DNA of 64,000 bases from Lunularia cruciata (Eukaryota; Streptophyta; Marchantiopsida; Lunulariales; Lunulariaceae): contig OX419759.1 of the NCBI GenBank assembly GCA_948567375.1, forward strand, positions 2,643,303 to 2,707,302, written 5' to 3'. The notes below the pieces were generated by a model. It was given only the letters and a program-made list of their open reading frames with translations. It had not been told where the DNA came from and ran no database searches. A program made the position numbers and the translations under genes. Numbering within the stretch: the first letter of the stretch is position 1; each line of letters begins with the position of its first letter. Shown piece after piece: positions 1 to 10,978 of this stretch.

Positions 1-111
1 AGTTCAGCAAATTGGTCACTGCAAAGATGTACGGTGCAGGGCCAATCTGACCTAACACGCATTGCGGATTTGACAGTAGGCAGTTCTCTAGAGGGTATAC
101 AGGAGCTTTGA
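1..111 (+). CDS. Possible C-terminal exon end of an upstream gene (partial)
   Basis: Frame 1 is open from the first base to a TGA at about 109-111 and reads ...SDLTRIADLTVGSSLEGIQEL before the stop. Base composition here is richer in GC than in the following 3 kb, and the downstream sequence looks like 3' untranslated DNA. No family was recognised. It could equally be a chance open frame, because only 36 codons are visible. Confidence 0.22.
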   Translation, partial: SSANWSLQRCTVQGQSDLTRIADLTVGSSLEGIQEL

Positions 112-3100
112 TAGTCAGTTCAAAGTGTTACTTTGGTGGTCATTGGATCCTGTATGTATGACATATATCGAATCTAGTGTTATTCATTTTACTCAAGCTT
201 TTCTCCTGTGAGATGTCCTTGAGGAATGTAAGTAAAGCGGAATTTCATTGATCTGTCATGAAGTATTATCAGAAACGAGTCACAGTTGTTCACAGTAGAA
301 CCCTGAATGTTTTGCGTATGCAGTTTATCATCTAATGAAGCAAATTGAAACTTTTGTGCGTTTTAGGTAACAAGTGTGTTTCTTTACCTCGTACAGGGAC
401 AGAAGAGATACTTGCAACAACAGATACAACAGAGGTACTTGAAAGTGTGTACACAACATGTATCAATCTCATCATATGATATGTATTGCTTACTTGATAT
501 GCGTTGCGTTGAATTGGACTAAAGATGATAACACTTTTACCAAATCGCTCTCTTGATTATATTAATCATTTTATAAGAAGTGTTTAGTTGAACAGGTTGT
601 GCGACTTAGAATGTTACGAAATAGTATTTTAGTTGATGGTGTAGATTGCCATATGTATGATACGTAATGCAGAATATAAATTAATTGAGATGTAACTTAT
701 TGTTTTACTCCATAGAAGCTAAAGTGTTATGTATGTTCTTCATTCTTCAATATTACTCTTCACTTCTTCGTTTTGTGTTTATATTACTCTAGTTACTCTA
801 GATTATAAATTGCATACTTCAGTTCATAGTTTTGTGTTTATATTGTTCTAATCATTTATAAGTTGCGTAGAAGTTTGTCTCAAGCAATATCATACTGATT
901 GTAGTGGATTGGACTCTGAATAAGAAGAAGTTCCTCTTTTCAAGTGGTAAAATATTCGTTCAACCTATATAGTTAATCAAAGAATATAATTGAGAATATA
1001 TTTTTGTCAAATGCTAACAATGCTACTTATGTGTTTGATATGAATATTAAGGTAGTTCCTACCACAATTTTCTACATATTATATACCTACATTTCCCTAT
1101 TGAATCAGAATTGCAATAAGAATATTTTTGGTTTTGATAAGAAAAAACTTTTAGATTGGTATAAGATCACCAAGAATGATACAAGAGATATGAAAACCAC
1201 TCAAATCGTCAACTTTCCAAGTTTTGATTTGATTTATAAGATGATAATAATCAGAATTATGCTTCTAAAAATTAAATTTAATTGCATATGGAAGAAGGAC
1301 AAGAAATAACGAGCTCCAATAAGTCAGATATAAACTAGAATCAATCCATTAAATATTATTTTGAAAAATAAAAAATTTGTAATTATCATCAAGATAGATT
1401 ATAGTCTACCACATACTATAGTAGCTTGGGTTAATGTGAGTTTTGAGAAAAATCATTACGCAAAATGAAATATTGCTTGAGGAAGAAACCTTAAACAAGT
1501 CGTAAATGATAAAGTATGAAACAGTAGAGAATAGGCTTTCTTAACGGCTTTGACAAGAAAAAGTAAAGCAAGACCGTGAGCAAGAAGAACATCTTGAACT
1601 ACACCAACATTGCATATAGAAGAAAAAAAGATAGTTATAGTAATTTTGGATACAAACTGCTTCGATTAAGAGAGTGTACGGCGAGTTGACTTTTGTAAAA
1701 AAAAAGCCTAATATCCAAGTGATAACAAACAATGTAACGGAGAGTATTGCATATGTTGTTTATTTTGGTATTATCACAGATTTTGGTGGATTTTTAGATA
1801 AAGATTTTTGAAATAGCTTTTGTTGAAATACTTTGAGCATATGACTAACAGAAAGAAGTGTTGTTAGAATTTTAAGGAAAATAGAAAAGTTATTGGTCAA
1901 TATATTGTTGAAAATGAAGAAAATAATATTTTTGGAGTAGGGCCCTACATTGGTACAAGAATTGAGAAATAATAATGCAGTGTAGTCTCCTACGACTAGA
2001 AGAAAACCTTTGTAGTTTTGGTTAATCAGCTTACCAAGACATCAAAACCACCTATATCAAAATGTTATTACAAACAGGAAGAGGGGGAAACGGTGGTTAT
2101 TGGTATACAAGATTCATTAATAAAATTTAATTAAATTGGTTAACTATTCTCAATCTAAATTTATTTGAACAAGCATTGCTAAGAGTAAACAATAAGGGAA
2201 GAAAAAAATCTACAATAGACACTATATTTTTGAACCATATACTTGGTTATTTATATCTTGATAAGATCAAGAAGATAGAGAGAGATTAATTAATAGAGGG
2301 TCCAATTTAAAATGAAGAGAGACTATAATCAAGAATGTGTTCTATGGTGATTCAATATGTGTTAGGCAAGCAAAGCATAAGCCTTTAGAAAGTAGATGTA
2401 CATAAACATAAAGATACTTATTAATGTGAACTTGAAATTCTCTTTTCCTTTTTTTAGAATAAAAATAGCAATTTTAGGAAAAATAGTTAAAATTATTCAA
2501 AAATTATTTCTCATTTTAACCAAATTTATGCAAATATATGCAGAATGAAAATTAATTAATTTAAACAAGTGAAGAAAATAATATATCAATAAGTATTTTT
2601 TTCTCCTTTGCATAGTATGTGTTTATCCCTGAGTAGTATATCTTGCAATCCAAAGAATACAGTTCCAAAAGAATTAGCTTTCACCTGGAGAGTATATATA
2701 TACATGGAACATCATCTTATACTATTGTAAGTACTGAAATGATTTTTATTATATTAAAAAATATATAAAATTAGTGCATAAATTATAAATGATATTAATT
2801 TTAAGTTTAATCAGTGCAGTGTTTTCTACTCACTTTCATTCAAATTATTATGGTTTTCTCATTGAAATGAATACAGAAAATTATAATTGGTAAATTGAAA
2901 GTAATTTTACTGGTACAATGTGGAATTTAAACATCAGTTTTTTATCATTTTCATTTCAAAGATTATTGAATAAATGCACATGCACATTTAATAAATGCAA
3001 AGCATATTATGTGAGCATTTTGACATACTATTGATGTCTAATCATACATGCATATTGACATTGTACATAATATGAAAACATATATATTTGGTATATTTTT

Positions 3101-3496
3101 AAAAGTAAAGTGACCATGCATGTTAAAATCTAATAAAAATATTTTTTATTAATAAAAATTTAAAAGGTATATATATTAGATTCTCATCTTATGGGTATAA
3201 TATAATATTCAAGTATTTAAAATGATGTGTTGTTTGCATGTCTTGATGTATGTTCCAATATGGTCAATTATATTGTACACACTAACCTTCCTCTTGAGAA
3301 CTTATCCAATAAACATTTCATCAAACCATGAAATACTAGGTCTTATATATAGTCTTCTCTCTAATACTTGATATTCTATAACAAGATCATCTCTAATATT
3401 TGATAGATTTACGTGAACTGACTCTCTAGAATTGATGATATATGATCATCTCTAATATTTTATATTTTATGAGAAACTTGCCACATTTTTTATTAG
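112..3496. other. AT-rich intergenic DNA, no gene seen
   Basis: Strongly AT-rich sequence with only short, low-complexity open frames on both strands. I see no conserved protein motif, no RNA gene and no clear transposon end. The first 500 bases may hold the 3' untranslated region of a gene that starts outside the window. Confidence 0.5.
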
Positions 3497-3606
3497 GAAT
3501 TTATTGTAATACATGCTACCTCACAATAAAGTTTCTAAATATCATTTTTAAAGATAAAGAATTTACTCTAATACATGCTACTTGACAACAAAATATCTAA
3601 ATATAG
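3497..3606. repeat. Short direct repeat, period about 62 bp, two copies
   Basis: Two adjacent diverged copies share the order GAATTTA..., TAATACATGCTAC..., CTAAATAT at 3497 and 3559. Just upstream, ATCATCTCTAATATTT is also repeated twice (about 3388 and 3444). Nothing indicates function. Confidence 0.5.
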
Positions 3607-4457
3607 ATTATTGAATATAGGAAAATTTTACTTTTTATGAAAATCTTGTATATTAGTTTGGTTAAGTGAATTATAATATTCAAGGCTTGTTTGTGGATTG
3701 TCTTTCCCTTAAATTGGTGTGCCGTATGAAAGAAATTTGATTTGAGTCTTCTTCTAGTTTTTGTATGACAGATTGCAAAGCAGAAAGAAATTCCCTCTGT
3801 ATTGCATCAAGCTCCCCTTCTTCATCAACATTAGTATTCATCGCATCATTGTCACAGTCATTTGCCATTGCAAGAAGGATCTCATCTAAGAATTCTTCCT
3901 CTCCAATATTTTCATCAAGTGGGTTGATCAGATTTTCAATAGACACATTTTGGATGCAAACCAAGGCAAGGCAATATATTCTTTAGGCACTCGTTCAATG
4001 TTGGATTCTTGATCTACCAATTATGTGAGGTTTTAATCATCCACATCTTCCATCATCAATTAAGTGATTGGAAAGCTATTAACCCATGTTTGTTGAGGAC
4101 TTGGCAGTGTTGTCAACAATTTTGAATTGTCTCTCCACTCCACTTATTGTGTTCCATGTTGCGATTGACCCATGCATTGCCTATAACTCATAGACTTTGT
4201 AAATATTTACTTCTTTTGCCTTGTCTTGCTCAAGTGCATGTTGAAGGTAAAATGCTTAATAATTGAACTTGAATGTTGCAATGATGCAAGCATCCATTGG
4301 CTGAGTCTTTTAGATCATATTTGGTGGCAAGAAGTAAATCTCAATACTCTTCACATTGAGGTTTGAAACAATATGAGACGGTGCATAGTCTATCGACAAT
4401 AGAATTTTTCATTATCTTTGTGCATTTCAATATCTAGCTTATTGATCCATTCATGCA

Positions 4458-5284
4458 AAAGAAATTGACTGTAGTGTTAGGATTTTCTAGCATTGTAAAG
4501 TATTTCCAATATTGTGTCTTGAATATTTCATTGAACAAAACATAACTATAGCATTGGACATGTCTCATTAGGTTTTATATCCAATAAGGAAAGCTACAAC
4601 AACTCTATAATAAAGCACCATAAGGAAGATCACTTATTGCAAGTAATGTGTAAACATTTATTATCATGACAATAATCAAAGTTCACTCAAGCAATGTGTA
4701 AGTAACTCTAACATGACAATTAATCATTAAATTGACTCCTCTAAGATTGAAAATTTCACTCAACCTTTTGAGTAATCAACCCCGTTCACCTGCCAAGGTG
4801 TATGAACTCAACTAGTTAGTAACGAACTAAAGGGAAATCATCTATAATACTTGCATTGCATCACTATTGTGAATAATTGTGATTTCAATCTTAACCCAAT
4901 TGCAATATAGTAGTTAGTAGTAATAGCATGAGTCTTGAGTAGGTTTTTGAAATTCAACTTATAGTATCTAATTTCAAAAACCTACTCAAGACTTCATTGC
5001 AATCTCAACCCCTAGATATTGCATGTTAGTTGTACTTGTCCCAAACGTATCAATGTTCTATGAACCTATTTGATAGAAATCTTGGCCTAACTAAGAATGA
5101 AGTTCCTTAATTGAAAAATTATTGGAGGTTCTATTTCATTATCTAGCTTTTTATGCTCATGATTATTGAGCTCATGATTATTGAGCTCAAGAAAATTCCA
5201 CAAGGAAAGGCAAACATTGCACAAAGTAAGTGATAAAGCATTTGATTATTAATGACATGCATTTCCTAAACATAAATTAAAAAC
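4458..5284. other. Foreign segment interrupting the pogo-like transposase
   Basis: The KKAWMTALLFQI block (ending about 5285) and the EWINKLDIEM block (starting about 4457, minus strand) are adjacent in the family but are about 0.83 kb apart here. ATGA occurs at both junctions and may be a 4-bp target duplication. The segment has no good open frame and carries a perfect inverted repeat. A decayed intron is less likely because no GT-AG boundary fits. Confidence 0.45.
4931..4993. repeat. Perfect 24-bp inverted repeat with 15-nt loop
   Basis: The arm at 4931-4954 begins AGTCTTGAGTAGG. It is exactly the reverse complement of the arm at 4970-4993, which ends CCTACTCAAGACT. A transcript from either strand would fold into a long uninterrupted hairpin. 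It lies inside the segment that interrupts the transposase fossil, so it may be the core of a small foldback element or MITE. Confidence 0.85.
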
Positions 5285-6200
5285 TCATATTTGGAAAAGA
5301 AGAGCAGTCATCCATGCCTTTTTATTGTTCCAATAATAAAAACCACAATCTTGGCTAGATTTCTTTTGAAAGCACCTCAACTTTGCAGTTGTGCCAAGAA
5401 AAAGTGTGGGAAGTTTATGGGTGCCATCTACCTTTGAGGTAAATGCAATAGTAATATACATATTTTCCTTTTTCTTCCCTATCATCTGTTGTTGAAGAAT
5501 TATCATATTGTGTGCATTGTTCTAAAATAGCCATGTTTTGTCCATGTTGTAAATCTTTGCCAAAATGTATTTATCTATAGCTTTGCTCAAAGTTAAGAGT
5601 GCAGCTTTGATTGTTGCATTATCAACAGACCCACTTTCACCATGTGACCAAAAGCAGCAAAGGTTATGAGCCTAGACTTATGAAGCCATCCATGTGAGAA
5701 TCGACGCATCTTTGCTCCATCAATATCAAGAAATTTTGCCAAATGACAAGCTTTTTCTTGAATAAATGGCCTCTAAGAGATGCAGTATTTGTATTATTCT
5801 AAAGTACCCAATTTGCCAAAGCCATCTCAAGTTGTGGGTGAATTGAAGCAATCCATCATTTTTTTCTCAACCTTTGCATTGACAAGCTCTTTCTAGTCAT
5901 TTGCCTTCCCAAGAATCTTTGAAATAGTAGATTGTGCAAGAGCTTTTGCAAGATTGAACATAGCTTTTGCGTATTGAAGGAGTTGAAAATGCATCAACTT
6001 CAAATGCTTTGCTTTATATTCACATAAATGTCTCTTTTGCCCAATTGTCAATGTTTAGTTCACTACACAATTTTTTACTTTGGAGATAATTGTCAAAATG
6101 ATACCTTGGGTAATGCTTATGTCAAAGCTTCTTTGGAACCAAGCAATGAGTTCTCTTTGGGTTTTCCTTGTATCCACTTGATGTTTTGTGCTCCACTAAT

Positions 6201-6832
6201 GCTTGGCAACTTTAAGTACTGAGTTTTGATGTGCTTTGTGAGTTTGGCATGTCATTCTCTTCATCACAACTATCAGCAACATACAACCACCCGCATTTGA
6301 CTTTATGGTGATGATATTTGGTTGTGTCTATGACGCTAAGAGAGGTTCTTAAGTAATAGCTCTTTTTTCATCCTCCATTTTTCTTATAGAACATATCAGT
6401 GGTTGTGCTCATCAAAGAGTCTTCTTTGCAAGCCTTCCTGCCAAAAAGATGTACATGTGGCACTTACAACTTGGTACTTTGAGGAAATAAAAACCATGTT
6501 GCGCTTGATTTACTTGATGACATGGCTGCATCTTTTAGTTGTAAATAACATAAAGAGTTATATATATATATTAATTTTTTTACCTATATTGTGATTGTGA
6601 TGTGGCAGCATATCTTCATTGGAAACCACACAAGGCACTAGACCCAAGGAAATCAATGACATACAAGTAAACATGGAGTAAGACTATCTAGAGTGGTGTG
6701 AAAGTTGTTATATGGTGGTGATCTTTTATGTTGTGTTATTCTTTTGATTTTTGGTATATATTATACATGATCAATAACATGATATGCTCTAATATCCTAT
6801 AGGATTCTCATCCACCAAATGTATCGGATATT
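6201..6832. other. Intergenic stretch between pogo fossil and chromovirus
   Basis: About 0.6 kb without recognised coding content. It may contain the undetected 5' end of the pogo-like element. It ends with the ATATT just before the LTR at 6833, which matches the sequence after the other LTR and marks the retrotransposon insertion site. Confidence 0.4.
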
Positions 6833-7572
6833 TGTAATACCAAGAGCTAGCCATATGATCTAGATGTGAAATTTGGTTTGGTAACATCTAGAATGATATT
6901 ATACATGATGGTCAAAATAGATAAGATAGAAATATCACCAAAAGAGTACTTCTACTAATAGGGTAGAAACCAAAATAGACTTGAGAACCTTAGAACCAAT
7001 AGCTAGACATATGATTTAAAGGCGAGAATTGGTTTGGTAACATTTGGAAGGATGTTACACATGATGGACTAAACAGATCAGAAAGAGGTATCACCAAAAG
7101 GGGACTTCTACTAATAGAGTAGGAACCGAAATATGCCTGAAATCTTTGAAGGCAATTTCGGAGGCCTAAACGGATGAATTAGGCCTCAAAAATGTGCAAT
7201 TCCCCCCCCCCCCCCCAATAGAGGATAGGCCGGCCTTCCCTCCCCCCTGCTTTGTCTCATCAAGAGCTTTCCAACGGTACCTTATGTGATTCTGAGATTC
7301 CTATAGGAAGATTCCCTAAAAGATTTCCTCCGGTCAAAGCTTGTTTGACCAACCAGATAGGACCTAGACCAGACATGTCACCCATCCAAGTAAGTAATCC
7401 AAGGGTGGAGCTTGCTGACATGTCACCTATCTATGTCCTCAATCCTATGGTGGAGCTTCCTTGGAGGAGATCCTCTTTGTCTTTATAATAAAGAGAAGGT
7501 GCTCCTTTGGTGCATCGAATGTTTGAGTGTGCAATTTGTGTTTCTCTCTTCTCTTGTCCTTGGAGTATTACA
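6833..7572 (+). repeat. 5' LTR of chromovirus 1
   Basis: TG...CA ends with a TATA-like TATAATAAA at 7484-7492. It carries two internal tandem duplications. One has a period of 156 bp (units starting at 6840 and 6996). The other has a period of 45 bp (units starting GACATGTCAC at 7372 and 7417). A homopolymer of 15 C at 7202-7216 is only 7 C in the partner LTR. Confidence 0.93.
6840..7145 (+). repeat. 156-bp tandem duplication inside LTR U3
   Basis: Two diverged units share blocks such as TTGGTTTGGTAACAT, ATCACCAAAAG and ACTTCTACTAATAG in the same order at 156-bp offset. The same pair is present in the 3' LTR, so the duplication predates this insertion. Repeats of this kind in U3 often carry promoter or enhancer elements; that role is inferred. 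Confidence 0.8.
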
Positions 7573-7573
7573 A

Positions 7574-7585
7574 TGGTATCAGAGC
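7574..7585 (+). other. Primer binding site, initiator Met tRNA
   Basis: TGGTATCAGAGC begins two bases after the 5' LTR end. It is the standard complement of the 3' end of plant initiator methionine tRNA used by most plant LTR retrotransposons. Confidence 0.93.
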
Positions 7586-7712
7586 AAGTGTTTTAGTCCA
7601 AGAGAGTGGATCACCCCTCTTGGAATAGCACGAACTATTGAAACTGAGTAATTTGAGGTGGAGAACATAGAGTAATTGCTAGACTTAGGAAGGACTTTAG
7701 AGAGCGGATGGG

Positions 7713-8142
7713 ATGGATGCACCGGGAGGACAATTTCCCGTACCTAGCTTTCCATTCTCAAACCCATTCCACATCAAGGTTATGTACATCCAGCGTGAGC
7801 AGATGAGGGTATCCCTAGTTTATCACTTTGGTGTAGAGTTCATGGACAGAGTGATGAACTCATCAAACTCGGTGATTCTACCTGTGGTGATATATGACAG
7901 AGAGTGGGATTTGGCAATCTACATTCTATTATGATAATATGGATATGAATGTTTCAAATCCTCTCCCTTTCAACACTCAAGTAGAAATCCGTTATGTCAT
8001 GAGACCAAAAGTGATGTTTAGAGATTATGTGGTTAGGAATTTTGGTGAGGAGTATTATCAGCGAGTGATAGCTTCTGAGGTCCCAATGGTAGTCCTGATA
8101 GTTCGTGCGCCTTCTAGAGTGATTATATTGACTTTGTATTGA
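7713..8142 (+). pseudogene. Extra open frame in chromovirus leader, internally duplicated
   Basis: Between the primer site and gag there are two overlapping frames, 7713-7934 and 7894-8142. A single frameshift near 7900 would join them. The two halves resemble each other at protein level: each has a PF...I...R...M start and then a V..FG.E...RV..S block (VYHFGVEFMDRVMNSS against VVRNFGEEYYQRVIAS). This is not a standard gypsy gene and I recognise no domain. It may be an accessory protein or a captured fragment. Confidence 0.4.
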
Positions 8143-8175
8143 AGTAGACATTAGCAATTGAGTGTTGCAGGAACC

Positions 8176-9275
8176 ATGGATCCGCAATTGCAAGAGCTGG
8201 TGCAAGGAATGCAAGGGATGTTGAATGAATTTCAAGAGATGAAGATGACCATGGAGACATTACAAAGTCAAGTGTAGATCCTCAGGAACGATCAAGCCAT
8301 GCAAGAAGAAGAGTTGTCCCAAAACCCAGTACCTGCAACTGAAGTACTTAGAGAGGCACCCGTGCCTATGAACCCTATCAACAATGAAGCCACATTGCTA
8401 CTCCGGATGAAGAAGACCTGCAACATCAAGCCTTACAAGGGGCAGCGTATGATGGGAGTAGTGGAAAATTGGATCTTGAGAATGAATCGATATTTCCAAT
8501 TGTTCTCAACAGAGATCACAGAGCATGTTGCATGCGTGTTTGCATGTGTGTTTGCATGTGGGTACTTGACTGATAAAGCCCTCACATGGTATGATGCTTG
8601 GGAACGATCCATGTTGGCAGAGAGAAGGGAGGTCACATGGACAGTAATGCAAGAAGGACTGCTGAAGAATTTCCAATTGATGGATTCTATGCAAATGGTT
8701 CGAACCCGACTATGGGGATTGAGACAGAAGAATAGCGTACAAGAGTATGTGGAGGCATTCCTGGATCTACAAGTTGCAATTACCGACATGAGTCCAGCAA
8801 AGGCTCTCGACAATTTCAAACGAGGGTTGAAAGAGCGGATTTGCCAAGAAGTCATGGTGCAAAATCCTTGCACAGTATTTGAAGCCATTGCGTGTGCGCA
8901 GAGAATAGCAGGAGCATTAGGTGGAGGTGAAGGAGTAGTTCCACCTCAACATTATCAAGCAGAAATGCCACACATGGGCGGACCAATATCGATGGAATTG
9001 GGCAACCTTTGATTCCGGGATCGAGGAGCACAACTGCTTCAAGGGGAGCGAGGACGGGTAGAAGAACAAAGAGATGGAGTCCCACGAGGAGAAGGGACTC
9101 AAGGAGAACAACACCGTTGTTACAATTGTGGCCGTATTGGGCACATATCTACCAACTGTCGCACTCGTTTCCCTAGAGGCCCTCGGCCTTTGTACATGCA
9201 ATCTTTGAACAACATGGAGAGGCACATTGAAGAGGAGGAGGTGGAAATCACTTCGGAAAACAAAGATTGCCAATA
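8176..9275 (+). pseudogene. gag: gag of chromovirus 1 (capsid and CCHC zinc knuckle)
   Basis: The frame opens at ATGGATCCGCAATTGCAAG (8176). It has a TAG at 8275, runs open from 8278 to a TGA at 9010, and then continues in the same frame to the nucleocapsid. The capsid region contains a retrotransposon-gag type segment (WYDAWERSM ... FQLMDSMQMVRTRLWGLRQ ... VQEYVEAFLDL). A CX2CX4HX4C zinc knuckle, CYNCGRIGHISTNC, lies at 9118-9159. The stops look like CAG to TAG and CGA to TGA, that is C-to-T decay. A 12-bp duplication at about 8529-8552 inserts a repeated VFAC. Confidence 0.85.
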
Positions 9276-9785
9276 AATGTACCTTGCGGCCTTACTGGCT
9301 CAATAAGGAAGCCGAGAAGCAAAGGAAGGAAGAAGAATAATGTGCAAAGATCCCAAAAGGCAACCTCACAATTGATTGTCGTGAATGGAATCCTAGAAGG
9401 TAATCCAGTGAGAGTATTAATAGATCCAGGAGCAACAGTGAATTTCTTGTCTCGCTTTGTTGCAATCAGATTGGGAATGGATCTAGAGAGAGATGGGAGT
9501 GAAGAAGTAGAGTTACCTAATGGGCAAATAGAGAGGATTGAATCATTACCTAGACGGGTAACCTTCTCTGTAGGAGAATATCAGGAAGCAATTGAGTGGC
9601 GAGTGATACAATTAGCTTGTTATGATGCAATTTTAGGCATGCCATGGATGGAGCAATACAACCCTATGGTGGATTGGAGGAAGAAAGTAGTGAGAACCCA
9701 CCAATGGTCAATCATTGGAGTTAAAGAAAAAATCACACAAGCAGAAATTGCCTCTATATGTCATAAGGACAGCAATTGTCTATAA
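9267..9785 (+). pseudogene. pol: Aspartic protease region of chromovirus 1
   Basis: The frame from 9267 carries the retropepsin core VRVLIDPGATVNFLS (about 9410-9450) and, further on, the flap and second-half pattern YDAILGMPWMEQYNP. The catalytic triplet, normally DSG or DTG, reads DPG here, which should abolish activity if it is not a read error. The frame ends at a TAA just before the reverse transcriptase region, which continues in another frame. Confidence 0.83.
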
Positions 9786-9789
9786 GACC

Positions 9790-10978
9790 AATAGATGTTT
9801 TATGGGTCTAATAAGAGAATTCCAGAGTGCACAACTCGATGGAAAAATTCTTGAGAAACTGAAGGATGTGATGGATGAGTTTCAAGATATCTTTCTCGAT
9901 GATCTACCCTCAAGATTACCACCAAAAAGGCGAGTAGATCACAAAATTGAGACACTCCCGGGAAAGATACCTCCTTGTAAGGCCTCATATTGCCTATCAC
10001 CTCATGAGTTGGAGGAGTGTAAGACTCAAATTGAGGAGATGTTGCAAAAAGGGTTCATCATATGGGGCCCATGTCTTGTTTGTGAAGAAGAAGGATGGTA
10101 TAATGCGCATGTGCATTGACTATCAAGGTCTCAATCAACAAATACTGAAAAACAAATACCCCTTACCTCGCATGGATGACTTGTTTGATCAACTCCATGG
10201 AGCGAGATACTTCACCAAACTGGACTTGTGGAGCGGTTACAATCAAATCCGAATTGCAGAGGAGGATGTGTCCAAAACTGCCTTTCAAACCAAGTATGGC
10301 CACTTTGAGTATCTCGTGATGCCTTTTGGCCTCACCAATGCACCTGCCACTTTCATGAGTCCAATGAATGACATATTTCGTCCATACTTGGATAAGTCTG
10401 TTATTGTCTTCTTGGATGATATCTTAGTATATAGTAGCACGATGACAGAACACAAACAACATCTACGAGAGGTTCTCTAGATCCTAAGATAGAATCAATT
10501 GTATGCCAAAATCTCAAAGTGTGAGTTTGGCAAGTCTGAAGTAGACTACTTGGGGCATAGAGTAAGTGCAGAGGGCATTCAATTATTGACAAATAAAATA
10601 GAGGTCATTCAAAAATGGAGTGCCCCAGAAGATCAGACTCAATTTAAGAGCTTCTTGGGGTTGACAAGATTCTATTGTAGATTTTTCAAGGACTTTGCCA
10701 AGGTTGCATAGCCTTTAACGGCACTACTTGGCAAGGGGAAGAAGTGGACATGGGGAACTGCACAAGAGTTGGCCTTTCAAGAATTGAAGGCCGCCTTGCT
10801 ACATGCACCAATCTTGAAGTGGTATGACCCAAAACGTCCAATCAAGTTGGCTATAGATGCATCAGGCGTAGCAATAGGAGCAATCCTACAACAAGAGTGG
10901 CATGACGGATGGCATCCAATTGCATATTTCTCTCAAAAGTTGTTACCTGCAGAGCGCAACTACCACACCACAGAATGA
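9790..10978 (+). pseudogene. pol: Reverse transcriptase and RNase H start, chromovirus 1
   Basis: Reverse transcriptase motifs appear in order: the lead-in [20 protein letters not shown], then after a frameshift near 10060 [39 protein letters not shown] and [12 protein letters not shown]. The catalytic box is [11 protein letters not shown] (about 10410-10440), with FLDD in place of YLDD. An in-frame TAG sits near 10478. The thumb (FLGLTRFYCRFFKDFAKVA) is followed by the RNase H start LAIDASGVAIGAIL (about 10845-10890), which keeps the first catalytic Asp. A TGA at 10976 ends this frame. Confidence 0.9.

Larger units (their letters stand above)
3680..6200 (-). pseudogene. Decayed pogo/Tigger-like DDE transposase (Tc1/mariner superfamily)
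   Basis: Read on the minus strand, shifting among three frames, this follows the order of a CENP-B/Tigger-type transposase. An HTH-like stretch with LAQSTISKILGK lies near 5930. Next come a GWLH segment and a GESGSVD-like junction near 5620-5640, and the first catalytic Asp in IYNMDKT (5525-5560). ITIAFTSKVDGTHKLPTLF follows at about 5400-5460, then NNKKAWMTALLF (about 5290-5330), the second Asp in SIDYAPSH (about 4370-4410, where DN is usual) and LPPN...QPMDACI (about 4290-4340). Stops and frameshifts are frequent, and about 0.8 kb of unrelated DNA sits between the KKAWMT block and the second Asp block. The acidic tail at 3680-3964 (IGEEEFLDEILLAMANDCD) fits the C-terminus of this family. 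Terminal inverted repeats were not found. The superfamily call is firm; the sub-lineage is not. Confidence 0.72.
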
